In this document: piece by piece, positions 7,722 through 18,233 of the stretch
How the letters are laid out: each line of letters starts with the position of its first letter
How positions within the stretch are numbered: position 1 is the first letter of the stretch
Assembly (NCBI GenBank): GCA_027575805.1
Contig: JANBPU010000261.1
Span: 1-22,082 of the forward strand
Source of the DNA: Mycoemilia scoparia
Lineage: Eukaryota > Kickxellomycota > Kickxellomycetes > Kickxellales > Kickxellaceae
DNA length: 22,082 nt
Direction of reading: 5' to 3'
Translations under genes and position numbers: made by a program
The notes under the pieces: model-generated
What the model was told of the DNA's origin: nothing
Seen by the model: the letters and a program-made list of their open reading frames with translations, nothing else
The model's database searches: none

Positions 7722-9050
7722 CATTTCTATGCACAAATATACAAGCATTCCATCCCTCTCTTTTATATTGTATTTCATTACACACGAAATATACCCGTTG
7801 TTATAGAATAGCATTGACATGAGCCATGATTGGTGTGTTTATTAAAAGAAAGCAGATTTTAGCTATACTGGCCTGTTTATTTTTCATCAAAAATCTGGCA
7901 TACCCATATATAAATATATAAAACTAATTGACCACAGTATTGAAAACTTTACTCGGATCAACTGATAATGCAACATGAGAGTATGCATGTGTTTTTAAAG
8001 GCTAACCAGATATTATAAGAATGTCAAGATTGTTCTGATGAACTTTGAGCAAAAATATAATAATGCTTATAAAATAATTTTGCTAAAGATATTTTGAGAA
8101 ATTTCAAGTAGATGATAAGATCTCACTTGGGATCAAGCATAGATTGTAGACAGAAATGAGCCCTCATCAGGTTTTGGCCCAACCATCAACTATTTTATGT
8201 ACAACTCCTGGGAACTCATTTTGCCTAAGGAGTTGTGAGCTTTGACCAGATGCTTGTTCATTGTTGAAGGATTAGTCAACTATTTGGCTGTGACTGCACC
8301 TATAATCGTTGGTCACCAAAATGCACTCTTTAAAAATTATTGTCCATATTTCCAAATTCTATGATTATTATAAAGACATAATTGCTACCATGTCATAGGA
8401 ACAAAAGCTCTAAACTGTTTAACATTGGAACAGATTTATCTTCAGTAACTTATTGGCATGTTTTCCACTTTAAGTGGTATTGAAGTTGCCTATCCATATT
8501 TTACAAATGGGATTGGTTATATGATAATGTGAGCGTAAGGATGTATTGGCACTAGATAAAGCATGCTTTTTTATATTCAAGGCGAATGTGTTTTTATAAT
8601 ATGGTTACTTTATAGACTTAACACAGGGGCTTGTATAGTAAAAATTGGTACATACATATGTAATAACATTCTTTGTGTTGAAGGCCTACTATTGCTCAAT
8701 GCTTTCAATTTATTTTGGTATTTTAACCAGAATGATTTTATTCATTAATAGAACTATATAAGCTTTATATCTGGCGAACTATAATTTATTGAAAAACGAA
8801 TATATTCATTCTAGCTACAACTCTGATCAATAGCCACATCTGAATAAGTGTTTGAATTTTTATTTTCAATGTTGCGTTTCATTTCTACTTATTTTACATT
8901 GAATGTTACGCCCTAAGCTGTTAGATTACCTTCAATCCACAAATAATGAGATTAGAATACTCTGTTATTATGGAATATCAACATATTTCAAAGTAACCCA
9001 TTGTTTTATGACACCAGTGCACTCTAGTAGCTCAAAGGTAGAGAGATTGG
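7722..9050. other. 1.3-kb gene-free region with one short inverted repeat
   Basis: No supported gene. The only structure noticed is an inverted repeat ACAACTCCT (8201-8209) / AGGAGTTGT (8228-8236) with an 18-nt loop. The open frame at 8563-8748 lacks recognisable content and its codons look random. The right end contains the promoter of the gene at 9138. Confidence 0.5.
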
Positions 9051-9057
9051 TATAAAA
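9051..9057 (+). promoter_or_regulatory. TATA box that overlaps the first in-frame ATG
   Basis: TATAAAA at 9051-9057; its last A is the first base of the ATG at 9057. Transcription normally begins tens of bases downstream of a TATA box, so that ATG would not be in the mRNA. This places the real start at the next in-frame ATG, 9138. Confidence 0.65.
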
Positions 9058-9137
9058 TGCCCGCTTTGACCAGCTTTAGATATAGAAAACCACACATACA
9101 ATCAGCAAACACTCTTCTGTTAATTATTTCTCTAAAA

Positions 9138-10199
9138 ATGGCCCTAAATAAACTTCTCCGCAGTCTCTCACTCACTAATAAATCATCCAATCGCAATCGA
9201 TTTCACAGTAGTGACAACAGGAACAACAGTTCTACTAATAACCAAGTTAATAGACGTAGAGCTTATACCACTACTAGCAACAACAACGGCGATTCCACTG
9301 ATAATCACACTAATAGACGACCCAGAGCTAATACAAACACCACTTCCAACACCAACCGGAACAGAAGCAATTCCTCTAATAGTAGCCAAACCAACAGGCA
9401 ACCCAGAGCCGATCCCACCATAGTCGATATCACTGCCAATACTACTAACAACAGTGATAGTCTTAACAGCTATAGAGATTGGGGACACCAAGGATACTAC
9501 TGGGAACAGTGCGACAATTTCGCGCAATTTTTGAAAACAGGAACACCTGTAGATAATATAACTGCCACATTCCTAGACGAATGGGAAAAATACATGGACT
9601 TTAAGAGCGACCATGAAATGAAACGCCAATCGTTACCAATATTAAGAAGAAATTTTGAAGGTATGATTGGGTTGTATAAGCTATCACATAACTTTCCTCC
9701 CAACACCAGTTCTTCATCCTCATCTTCTGTTGCTGGATCTTTTGGCAGCAATGGTAATAATGTTAGTGGCAGAAGAAATCTTGGTAGTGGTAGGACAAGA
9801 GGAGGAGGAGGAGGAGGAGGAGGTAAAGATGTTGATTTTACCCGTCGCCTATATATACTCACAAAAACAATTATCCTCTGTACCATAAATTCTCTAGAGA
9901 ATATAGAATCAGAATTCGCAAGTTATGGTTCACAAAATAATCTTGGTCGTTTTATTTCAAGCAGAATTAGAGCCTATGCTAGAATCATTAATGGATCAAA
10001 AGATTTTTGTGAGGCATGTCTTGAACACTGTTTAAAACATCTCGAACAAATTGAACAAGACAGAGAGCAAGAAAATGGTTGTCTTGTACTGGAGAGTTTG
10101 GCTAGTGAAGTTACTGAATTTTTTGATGGGTTTGTAGAGAGATATCCCAATATTTTGAATTATTGTGAGTGGTTTAATCTTGTACAAAATGCTCCTTAA
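9138..10199 (+). CDS. Orphan Asn/Ser/Thr-rich protein (353 aa)
   Basis: Single-exon frame, stop TAA at 10197-10199. The start at 9138 (MALNKLLRSLSL) is preferred over 9057 because the latter lies in the TATA box, and the 9138 ATG sits in a good A-rich context. Residues 13-115 are low-complexity Asn/Ser/Thr with a loose repeat of NRRRAYTTTS, NRRPRANTNTTS and NRQPRADPT. Then comes a more ordered stretch (about 115-190, with YRDWGHQGYYWEQCDNFAQF), then Ser, Gly-Ser and poly-Gly linkers encoded by TCX and GGA repeats near 9705-9826. The last 120 residues form a probable helical domain with several Cys and aromatic residues (FCEACLEHCLKHLEQIEQ, FFDGFVERYPNILNYCEWF). It has no signal peptide or membrane span. 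I recognise no family; two ordered blocks separated by linkers suggest a genuine, lineage-restricted protein. Confidence 0.65.
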   Translation: MALNKLLRSLSLTNKSSNRNRFHSSDNRNNSSTNNQVNRRRAYTTTSNNNGDSTDNHTNRRPRANTNTTSNTNRNRSNSSNSSQTNRQPRADPTIVDITANTTNNSDSLNSYRDWGHQGYYWEQCDNFAQFLKTGTPVDNITATFLDEWEKYMDFKSDHEMKRQSLPILRRNFEGMIGLYKLSHNFPPNTSSSSSSSVAGSFGSNGNNVSGRRNLGSGRTRGGGGGGGGKDVDFTRRLYILTKTIILCTINSLENIESEFASYGSQNNLGRFISSRIRAYARIINGSKDFCEACLEHCLKHLEQIEQDREQENGCLVLESLASEVTEFFDGFVERYPNILNYCEWFNLVQNAP

Positions 10200-10968
10200 A
10201 ATAATGTTAGTGGCCTTATTAGTAGTTGTAGTTGTAGTTGTAGCGGTGATGTTGATAGAAATTGATTTGAGAATTTGCTTTTTTGGTATAAAAATAAATA
10301 ATGGTTTAGATAATAGTTGGATTAAAAACTATAAATTGGTTGAATCTGCGTTGCTTTGTTGAACATGAGTGTATTGGGTATGGATTTATTTCACAAGGCT
10401 TTGGGCAAAATGGGTCCCTAGGAGCTACGTCAGCCATTTGGCTGATGTTTGGGCCAAAATATGTTGAGGACCAATTTCTGCCTACCATAGATTTGAAGAC
10501 TAGTGTAATCTTCCTATATTAGTATATATAAATAAAAGGCCGATAATGTTTGATGGTGCATTATTAGTAGCAATATCTTTGCTATCACAAAATATAAATA
10601 GGCAAGAATAAATGTTGTGACAAAAATTAAAAATGTATTAATAATGATAGATTGAGGTTATTTTTAAAAAGCTTAATTATTGTGTAAGATTGATAGAGAT
10701 GATGATCAGTCGACTGGCTAAAACTAATATTTACACACCTAACTACAAGAAAATCAGCAACAAACTCTCCCTCCTCTCCAAGCTATAGTGCTCCACCTCT
10801 TTCCTTATATTTTATATATATCCCCTCTCTACTATGATTGTTTGTTGCTTCTCCACCCAGTATATTCGTACTAATGATAATATGCCAGTCAATAGGCTCT
10901 CTCTCTCACAAAAGCACAATCACGATACCAAAAATAGTCAATCAATGCAATTCATTAAGATTCCTAAT
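10200..10968. other. Intergenic, convergent 3' ends, with a short palindrome
   Basis: Lies between the orphan gene (plus) and DnaJ (minus), so it holds both 3' ends. A (GTAGTT)n-like run is at about 10218-10240. TCAGCCATTTGGCTGA at 10430-10445 is a palindrome with 7-bp arms. A CT-rich block with TATA-like DNA is at 10770-10850, but no convincing gene follows it. Confidence 0.5.
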
Positions 10969-12228
10969 TTACTGCTGAGCACACTGGACATTCGGGCCTC
11001 CACCATGATGCATATCATCCTCATCATCATCCTCATCATAGGCATTTCCTGATCCATTGATCCTGCTCTTTTGGGATGAATCGATGCTGGAAAGCACAAC
11101 CTCCTCTTCATCATGGCCAGCTGGGATGGCTGGAAGTGGAGCGCGGGCAGGAAGGATCTCTTCAAGCTTCTTCATTTGCTCTTCAGATGCCCAGTTGTCT
11201 GATGGGAACTCAACCTCAAATTCGATATAGAGGTTACCCCGAGCCATCTGGCGGTAGACAGGGAAGCCTTCATTGGCAACTGACTTCGTTTCTCCAGGAC
11301 GAATAACCTCGCCAGGAATGATCTCGACAACCAAGACACGCTTATCAAGATGCTCAATATGGAGTTTTCCACCAGAAAGGGCAGTGAGGAGATCAATCTT
11401 GGCCTTGTAGAACAGATCACCTCCCTTGCGCTTGAAACGAGGATGGGCCTTTTCGCTGACTACTATAACAACATTACCAGGGATGATTCCTGGTCCCTGG
11501 TCAGCCTCTCCGCTAAACGTAATGGACTGGCCATCCTCCATACCAGGCTCAATGTGGACCTCAAGAGTCTTGCGATCATTAACAACCTTGCGAGCATGAC
11601 ATTTCTTGCAGCGGTCCTTCTCATTGATGATCTGGCCTTCACCCTGGCAGGCCTGGCAAGTCTGCTGGACCTGTTGGACCATAGGACCAAGCTGTCTGAG
11701 CATGACCTGGATACCACGACCATGGCAGTTATCGCAAGTCCGGACGGCACCCTCCTTGCCACCCTTACCATCGCAGCCTGAACAGATGATCTTTCTAGTA
11801 ACCTGAAGCTTGGATGACTTTCCGTTGTACAAGTCTTCCAGAGATACCTTGAGCTGATGCATCATATCCTTTCCACGCTGAGGACCAGATGGACGGCGAC
11901 CACCACCACCACCAAACATGTCACCAAACATACTGGATCCAAACATTTGCGAGAAGAGGTCCTGGGCATCCATTCCACCATCCATGCCCTGGCCGCTAAG
12001 ACCCTTTTCGCCATACTGGTCATATATTCTCCGCTTGCTTTCATCAGTAAGGATTTCATAGGCGTGGGAGATAGCCTTGAATTTTTCGTGGGCCTCGGGA
12101 GACTTGTTCTTGTCGGGGTGGTACTTTATGGCCAATTTGCGGTAGGCCTTCTTGATTTCAGACTCGCCAGCGGTTGGAGAAACTCCAAGAAGGTCGTAAA
12201 ACGCTGTCTCTTTAACTTGTCCGCTCAT
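10969..12228 (-). CDS. YDJ1: Type I DnaJ/Hsp40 co-chaperone with CaaX box (Ydj1-like)
   Basis: Intronless, 419 residues, full length for the family. The J domain (about 5-72) has the HPD tripeptide at 37-39 that stimulates Hsp70 ATPase. A Gly/Phe-rich linker follows (about 78-110). The cysteine-rich zinc region has four CxxC pairs at 149/152, 165/168, 191/194 and 207/210. Then come the two C-terminal substrate-binding domains, an acidic stretch near 400, and a C-terminal CAQQ. This last is a CaaX motif for farnesylation, as in yeast Ydj1, tethering the protein to ER/mitochondrial outer surfaces while it serves cytosolic Hsp70 in folding and import. The fourth zinc repeat reads CKKCHARK, lacking the Gly usual after the second Cys. 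It is transcribed divergently from RIB5 across 480 bp. Confidence 0.96.
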   Translation of the reverse strand: MSGQVKETAFYDLLGVSPTAGESEIKKAYRKLAIKYHPDKNKSPEAHEKFKAISHAYEILTDESKRRIYDQYGEKGLSGQGMDGGMDAQDLFSQMFGSSMFGDMFGGGGGRRPSGPQRGKDMMHQLKVSLEDLYNGKSSKLQVTRKIICSGCDGKGGKEGAVRTCDNCHGRGIQVMLRQLGPMVQQVQQTCQACQGEGQIINEKDRCKKCHARKVVNDRKTLEVHIEPGMEDGQSITFSGEADQGPGIIPGNVVIVVSEKAHPRFKRKGGDLFYKAKIDLLTALSGGKLHIEHLDKRVLVVEIIPGEVIRPGETKSVANEGFPVYRQMARGNLYIEFEVEFPSDNWASEEQMKKLEEILPARAPLPAIPAGHDEEEVVLSSIDSSQKSRINGSGNAYDEDDDEDDMHHGGGPNVQCAQQ

Positions 12229-12341
12229 TATTATTGATGGTGATATGAGAAATTTTGCTTGTTGGTGATACTAGTAGTAGAATTGATACTAAGGATATTC
12301 AGGTATGTTGGAGAGTATTGGTTTTGTCCTTTTGGTTGGTG

Positions 12342-12372
<31 letters not shown>

Positions 12373-12708
12373 GCGTTGAAAGGAAAAAGAAAAAAAAAGG
12401 ATTTTCTGTGATAAAATGTGCATTGTTGATAAAAAGACGAGTGGGAATCAAAAAGTCATATTCTTATGGGGGCAATAGCATTTTTAACTTGTTAAATACC
12501 CATAATTTAATGGGAACTTGGATCGTGATGATAGTTATAGTCATCAATTCATCGTTATTACAAATATAAACTCAAAAAGAAATAAAAAAGGTTTTAAGAT
12601 AGAAATAGTCTTAAAACTTGACTTGTTTTATTTTGTTTCCTTGCTTCTATCCTATCTTGATATTTCACCATTAACTAATTCACCCGCTATTATTAGTATT
12701 GTTGCAGA
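12229..12708. promoter_or_regulatory. Shared divergent promoter region of DnaJ and RIB5
   Basis: 480 bp separate the two start codons. It contains a (TA)n tract at about 12342-12367, flanked by A-rich and T-rich segments likely to exclude nucleosomes. I looked for clear heat-shock elements (alternating GAA/TTC at 5-bp spacing) and did not find a convincing one. The sequence just before the RIB5 ATG (TTGTTGCAG) resembles a splice acceptor, so a 5' UTR intron is possible. Confidence 0.5.
12342..12367. repeat. (TA)n microsatellite
   Basis: About 12 TA units between the DnaJ and RIB5 genes. Confidence 0.9.
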
Positions 12709-13767
12709 ATGTTTACTGGAATTGTTGAAATTGTTGGTACAGTCAAGAGCTTTACAGAGATCGATACTACAGAGTCTGGTGGAAGTGGTGCTTCTTTGGT
12801 TATAAGAAATGCTAGCGAGATACTTGGAGATTGTCATCTTGGAGATAGCATAGCCATTAACGGTAAGTATATATTTATATTTATATTTATATATGTGTGT
12901 AGGTGCTAGAAACAAAATAGAAACTCTTCAAAGAGAGTAGTGCTGTAGGTAAGATGACAGACAGACATGTGCTAATCAATTGTTGCTGTCATGTGTGCAT
13001 AGGAACTTGCTTGACTGTTACTGAATTCGATTCTGATACTTTTAAAGTTGGATTGGCACCAGAAACATTACATCGCACAAACCTTGGTAAGCAGACAAAA
13101 AGATACTAATCGGTGATAATACTTGAAATATTATCAATCTTAAACCTGGACCTAACATAATACAACTTTGTTCTTTTATTATATTTATAGGCAGTCTAAA
13201 GTCTGGTGATGGTGTTAATCTTGAGCGGGCACTAGCAGCTGGAAAGAGATTTGGTGGACATTTCGTTCAGGTAATACACCCCCTCCCAATCCCAAATACA
13301 CACATCAACGCCGATCGATCAAGATAATTATACTGACTATGAAATATAATACTGATATACTATATTATTCTATGTAGGGCCATGTTGATACAACGGCCAG
13401 TATAGTTTCAAAAACCCCAGAAGGAAATTCGTTGTGGTTCAAATTCAAAGTATCGGACGCATCATTCATGCGCTACATAATTCCCAAAGGCTTTATTGCT
13501 ATTGATGGCACGTCTCTGACCGTATGTGATGTTGATGACGAGGCTTTGACCTTTACTATCATGTTGGTGGCTTATACCCAGACCCACGTCATCATGCCCA
13601 AGAAGGATGTTGGCCATTTGGTTAATATCGAGGTTGACATGTTGGGCAAATATACCAGCAAGATTATTTCTGCAGCACTTCTTGGTGCTTCTTCTAGCAA
13701 TGATGGTGATGATAGTGGATCTCTTCAACGTATTGCCCAAGTTGTTAAACGTGTTTTGGAAAAATGA
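12709..13767 (+). CDS. RIB5: Riboflavin synthase (alpha chain)
   Basis: Four exons: 12709-12862, 13003-13086, 13191-13270 and 13378-13767. Introns are 140, 104 and 107 nt, all GT-AG with CTAAT/CTAAC-like branch sites, and phases match, giving 235 residues (yeast Rib5 is 238). It starts MFTGIVEIVGTV, the family's hallmark N-terminus, and consists of two lumazine-binding barrels. Barrel one carries NGTCLTVT across the first splice; barrel two carries IDGTSLTVCDV. GGHFVQGHVDTTA spans the exon 3-4 junction. The enzyme dismutates two 6,7-dimethyl-8-ribityllumazines to riboflavin plus the pyrimidine precursor, the last step of riboflavin synthesis, acting as a homotrimer in the cytosol. The C-terminal KRVLEK ends at TGA (13765-13767), showing TGA is used as stop in this genome. 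Exon 4 carries more than half of the protein. Confidence 0.96.
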
Positions 13768-13919
13768 GTCAATAGATGTTTGTATATAGCAGACTTGGAT
13801 AAGTATAAAGAGTTACTGTTTCTTTTCCTTTAAAGAAATTTAGTGTTATCTATACATATGCAAAAACCCAAAAAATTTCAAGAAAAAAACATTTATTAGA
13901 AAGTTTTTGTATTTGAATT

Positions 13920-15852
13920 TCAATTCTTGTTGTTGTTATTATTAGTAGCAGCAGTAGTAGTATATTGATTATTGTCATTATTTGTGTTGGTACTACCACC
14001 AGTATTACTTTCTTCAGGCGGAATTTCTATAGGCGGATTAACCCGAAATTGCAAAATACGGACTTGCTTCTTATTAGTTATTTTTCTACACACAGGGCAT
14101 TTTCTATTTGTATGAATGGCGTGTAACGCACAAGGTTCGCAAAATACATGACCGCATCCTGTTAATGTAACTGCTGGATCAGGCGAGTCTAAACATACTG
14201 TGCATTTGAATATTACTACATCCTTGAGGTCATTTGCCGGCTTGGGACTGTCACTGGTGGAATTGTGGTTATTGTTTAGTTGTAAAGAAGCCTTTCCTTT
14301 TCCATCTGGTGATCGGACTAATGTGGCTTGTCGTAATTTATATCTCTTTGAATTGGCAGCTCCTTCGGGTGTTGTTTTCGTGTTGTTGTTGTTGCTAGTG
14401 GGGCTGGTGGTATTGCTTGTACCAGCGACAGCAACAGCAGCAGCGGCAGCAGCAATGGGAGTAGAAGTGGTAGGACCACCATTGGCAAGAGATGTTTCTT
14501 GAGATATCAATGTGTTTGGTCTTTTATTTGATCGAGTAACTGGTGATGATATATTTCTTTGTTGAATATCACTATTATTATCGTTGTTATTTCTGGGTGG
14601 AGTACGAATTGTGCCACTGTTGCTATTATTGTTATTATTATTATTATTTCGACTATTGCTATTACTACGTCTCCCTTGTTGTCGTTGTAGTCGACCGGGG
14701 CGAGGGGAAAGCGCTATTGGGGATCCACTGTTGTTGTTACCACTACGCTGCCTACGAGATCGATGAGTTGTTGTTGTCGAGTTTTGTGGTTGAGTTTGAG
14801 TTGTAAGATCTAAAACAACCGGCCTGCCATGATTTCTTGATTCCCTGCCAGCAGAAATTACTTCTTCTTCATTACCACTATAGTGTTCATATTGATACTC
14901 CTCTTCACTAGTTATATCCTCGCCTATATCATCATCGTCATCACTAATAAAATTGGGATCATAATTAGGTTGCATATTATCAACATCGATCCATGTCCGT
15001 GTACTCTCATTGTCAGGAATGATAGTATGATGATGTAATACGCCACTTCTATTTATGCCTGGAGAATGTAATCTATTGATTTCTAGAGCATCCGCGTAAC
15101 TAGCAACAGGTTCTTGTGGTGGCGGAAAATGGTTTTCTAGACTCATCAAGTATTCTTCAAAACTGGCAAAATCATCATCACTGTTGTTATTATTGTTAGA
15201 GTTGTTGTTGTTGTTGTTGTTGTTACTATCGCTCCCATGATACAAATCGAATGGGTCATGGGAATCAAGAGAATCACTTTGGCCTTCAATTGGGCTTGAC
15301 AATTCTTCAGGAACAAATGATTGACCCTCGTCGTCATCATCATCATCATAGGTGAGGATATTGAAATGCCTTAAATAGTTATTATAGACTTGTGCTGCAG
15401 CAGTAGCTGTTGTTGTTACTGTAGGTTCACCATTGTGATTGTGACTGTTGCGTTGTGGTGGTGATCTTAGATTGTAACGCCTTTGCTGTGGATGTTGGTA
15501 TAATCGTCTTCTTGATAGCAGTGGTAAAGAGTCACGCTCACTACTTGATGCACGAATAACTTCAGGCGGTAGTACTATTTACCAATTTGATTGGATTTAG
15601 TCGGTAATTGAACATCTGATCGAAAATTTATATTTGCGTTTTTGAAAAGGAATATGTGTTTGCTTACTTACATTGTGGCCCTGAAGAAGCAGAAACGCTC
15701 TGACGTCTAGAAGATGACGACGAGGTACTTAGTGCCTGGTTTAATGAGGGAAGCATGTTTTGTGCATTTCGATTGCGACTGTGAGTATGTTGCTGCTGCT
15801 GCTGGTGAGGGAGCCCTTGGCTTGTTTGATCATTAGGAGGATTATTTTGCAT
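13920..15852 (-). CDS. RING-finger E3 ubiquitin ligase, STUbL-like (611 aa)
   Basis: Two minus-strand exons: 15852-15672 and 15574-13920, with a 97-nt GT-AG intron (donor GTAAGTAAGC, acceptor AAATAG, branch GACTAAAT), phase 1. Start MQNNPPNDQ at 15852; further upstream the frame has no ATG. Long Asn, Gln, Ser/Thr and Ala tracts cover most of the protein. Near the C-terminus (about 518-556) is a complete C3HC4 RING: CTVC, CGHVFCEPC, CPVC, ligands C518, C521, C534, H536, C539, C542, C553 and C556. An acidic region (about 270-300) precedes RPVVLDLT (312-318), a close match to the SUMO-interacting motif of RNF4-type ligases; TWIDVD near 255 is a weaker candidate. SUMO-targeted ligases (Slx8/Rfp/RNF4) ubiquitinate SUMOylated nuclear proteins. 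The RING assignment is firm; the STUbL role is inferred. Confidence 0.85.
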
Positions 15853-17476
15853 AAATATGCCAGGTGTAAAATATATAATACAAAGTGCTGAAGAGAAAGA
15901 TATATATATATTAAATAACAATATGTGCAATGAATGTTGAAAAAATATTATATTTGAGCCACAGGCTCTTTATTGAAACATTTTTGGATGAGCACACATA
16001 TGAGCTTGCGATCAGGCCAATTTATGGGTTGTTAATATACTACTTTTGGTTTAATGAAGCCAAACTAATGTATTCGTAGAAGCTTCCCATGATAAATAAA
16101 AAGAGTCAAACTAATGTATTCGTGCCCCCCCCCTCATTGCTTATTTAGGGGACCATGGCTTTATAAGGAAATATAAGCGGTGATTGGTATCTACAATCTA
16201 TATCAATTTTTGGTTCAAGAAATAGGTTATATAATAATATGGAATTTCCCATAGTCCCTGTTTCTTCTAGATTATAATAGGTCACAAAAAGGATAAGCCG
16301 TCGTGAATCAAACTTGGAGTGCTCTGATTTCTACGCGCAGTCAATTTGAACTTTAGTTTGAGGATTACTAGTTGAATTCCACCACGTAGTGGCCTAAGCT
16401 TAACTTTTTGTCGTTCTTTATAACATTTCCCACAACCATCGCCACCATGACGAAACCAATGCTATCAAGTGCCACATGGCAAACATCCATGGCGATGCAG
16501 CTGGCATTATCCAGGAGCGCATGTGCAGCATTGGCCAAAAAATAACAGCTATATTGAATATCTGGTGACGACAACACAAAGGGCCATGCGCAATCTATTG
16601 GTGTCTATTTCTACGTAATAGCCAAGAGATGGTTGCAGCAGCATCCATAAAACAATGATGAGTGGCATATTCACAAGATACCCACAGCTTTATTAGAGTA
16701 GTTTCTTTTGGTTCTGGGTGTGTGCCAACTCTACACGGCAATTGTCAAGGCTGAAAAGCATGGATGTCTGTGCCGCACAACCCCTGCTAATTAAAGTCCC
16801 ATCCCGGAGAGTTGTTCAGATGCTCATGCACAATATATCCAACATTTACGTCATTCAGTCTATTATTTTAGATAAAATTGGTAAGCCACAGAACCACCGA
16901 TCCCTGCCCTTTGTTTAACCGTATTCAAGGATGTGGAGCGAGTATGTAATGAAATCTGCTGGATATTCCCAGCAGCTCAGCTCTTTTACAGACACAGACA
17001 TGCACTGCCAAATCAAATCAAAAATACATGTGTGTGCAGTCGTTGATAAACGCCAAGCACTGAAGCCCAAGTAGCGACCATAGATTTGTAATAAGCTTGT
17101 TCTTTGCAAGGTTGGAATTGATTGTTTGCTTAAAAGCCCATTGTTGTTGCTCCCGTTTTAATAGATATGGGGGACAAGAAAGTGAAGAAATAAGCATTTG
17201 TCTTGCCAAACCTGAAACCTAAAATTTTAGGCTAGAGAGTATGAATAGGCAATCGTATTAAGCCAAACCCTCCCCATCATCATCCCTTGCCTTTTTTCTT
17301 TTTAGACTTCTTTTATTGATTGGAAACAAGCAACATTAATAATAAAGAGCGCTGACCATCGTCCATCCATACACCCATCCATACATACACAACTTCACTT
17401 ATTTTTGTTTGGCTAGTAAATATTGACTCCGTGGCAATTGACTATTACTATAAGAACAAACCAAGGCAATTAATTC
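15853..17476. other. Long intergenic region, small direct repeat and a C run
   Basis: No convincing gene. A 17-bp direct repeat (CAAACTAATGTATTCGT) occurs at 16061-16077 and 16107-16123, the second copy followed by nine C at 16125-16133. A 32-codon frame starts at a strong initiation context (GCCACCATGA) at 16447 and stops at 16545, and a 52-codon frame starts at 16760; both lack recognisable content. A minus-strand frame at 16368-16577 has no ATG at its apparent start. The base composition from 16400 to 17250 is richer in GC than other spacers, so a decayed gene is possible. Confidence 0.4.
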
Positions 17477-18233
17477 GTGTCAACAGCAGAGCCTCAACAA
17501 GCAGCAGTAGCAGTCCATACAAACAAAGCCCAAGCTCTGCGCCAATACATCATCAGATATTATCAAGAACCCCATAGCCCTTTATCAGGCCCAATCCGAT
17601 CTTATCAGAAACCCATTCCCACCCCTCACACTTGCAGCTTCCTTAAAAGTCAAAGCCCAGTCAATCTCAGTGTCGAGTCAAAGAACAGGCTGAACACTAA
17701 AGCACAAGAAAGGTTTGCTGGTGGGCAGTTGTTTATTAGAATCAAAAGCAATCGGTTTCATCGGATTTTAAACATATTTGCCGATACACGCTTGCATACT
17801 CAGCAGCAGGCAGCTATTATTAGTTGATGCTGATAATAATAGACCCCAGCCTTGTTTCTATTAGGTCATATTGCTGCACGAAACATTGTACATCTCGTCA
17901 ACACGCACCGCCCAGCGCAAGCAGCAACACTTGTTGGCGCTCATGAGTTGAAGCAGCGAGATTTCTTGACAGAACACAAAGCTCTCTCTATTGTCTCATC
18001 ACACACGCGCAAGTTTGTTCTAATCCTATATATAAGCCTATTGTCACTGTCACCATCGGTTGTCGACTGACAGGCTGACTGATTTCCTTATCGATCTTTG
18101 CATCGGAACATTTTCACTACTTCTTTTTTCTCAAGCTAACCTTTTGGTTTTCCTTTGAGACTCCTTCCGTATATCCCACCATATATATATATATTCTCGG
18201 CTGCCTCTACACACTAACGCTTACATAGGCAAC
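17477..18233 (+). promoter_or_regulatory. Upstream region and leader of the PFK-2 gene
   Basis: Contains TATATAAG at about 18027-18034 and a (TA)n element at 18181-18194, 40 bp before the ATG. Between them is a strongly CT-rich tract (about 18110-18175) of the kind found near fungal start sites. A frame open from 17477 to 17827 begins with GTG rather than ATG and was not accepted as a gene. CCATCCATACA-like short repeats lie just upstream near 17360-17390. Confidence 0.4.

Noticed and set aside
12229..12708. Heat-shock elements upstream of DnaJ
   Set aside because: Scattered GAA and TTC triplets occur but no run with proper alternating 5-bp spacing was found.
15853..15930. Hydrophobic N-terminal extension of the RING protein (possible membrane anchor)
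   Set aside because: The apparent start at 15930 is a TTG codon, not ATG, and the stretch is AT-rich 5' DNA; the first ATG in frame is at 15852.
16368..16577. Minus-strand frame with hydrophobic stretch
   Set aside because: Begins at TTG, has no family resemblance, and no promoter or splice context supports it.
17477..17827. 116-codon frame upstream of the PFK-2 gene
   Set aside because: Starts with GTG, no ATG, no recognisable content; more likely chance in an upstream region.
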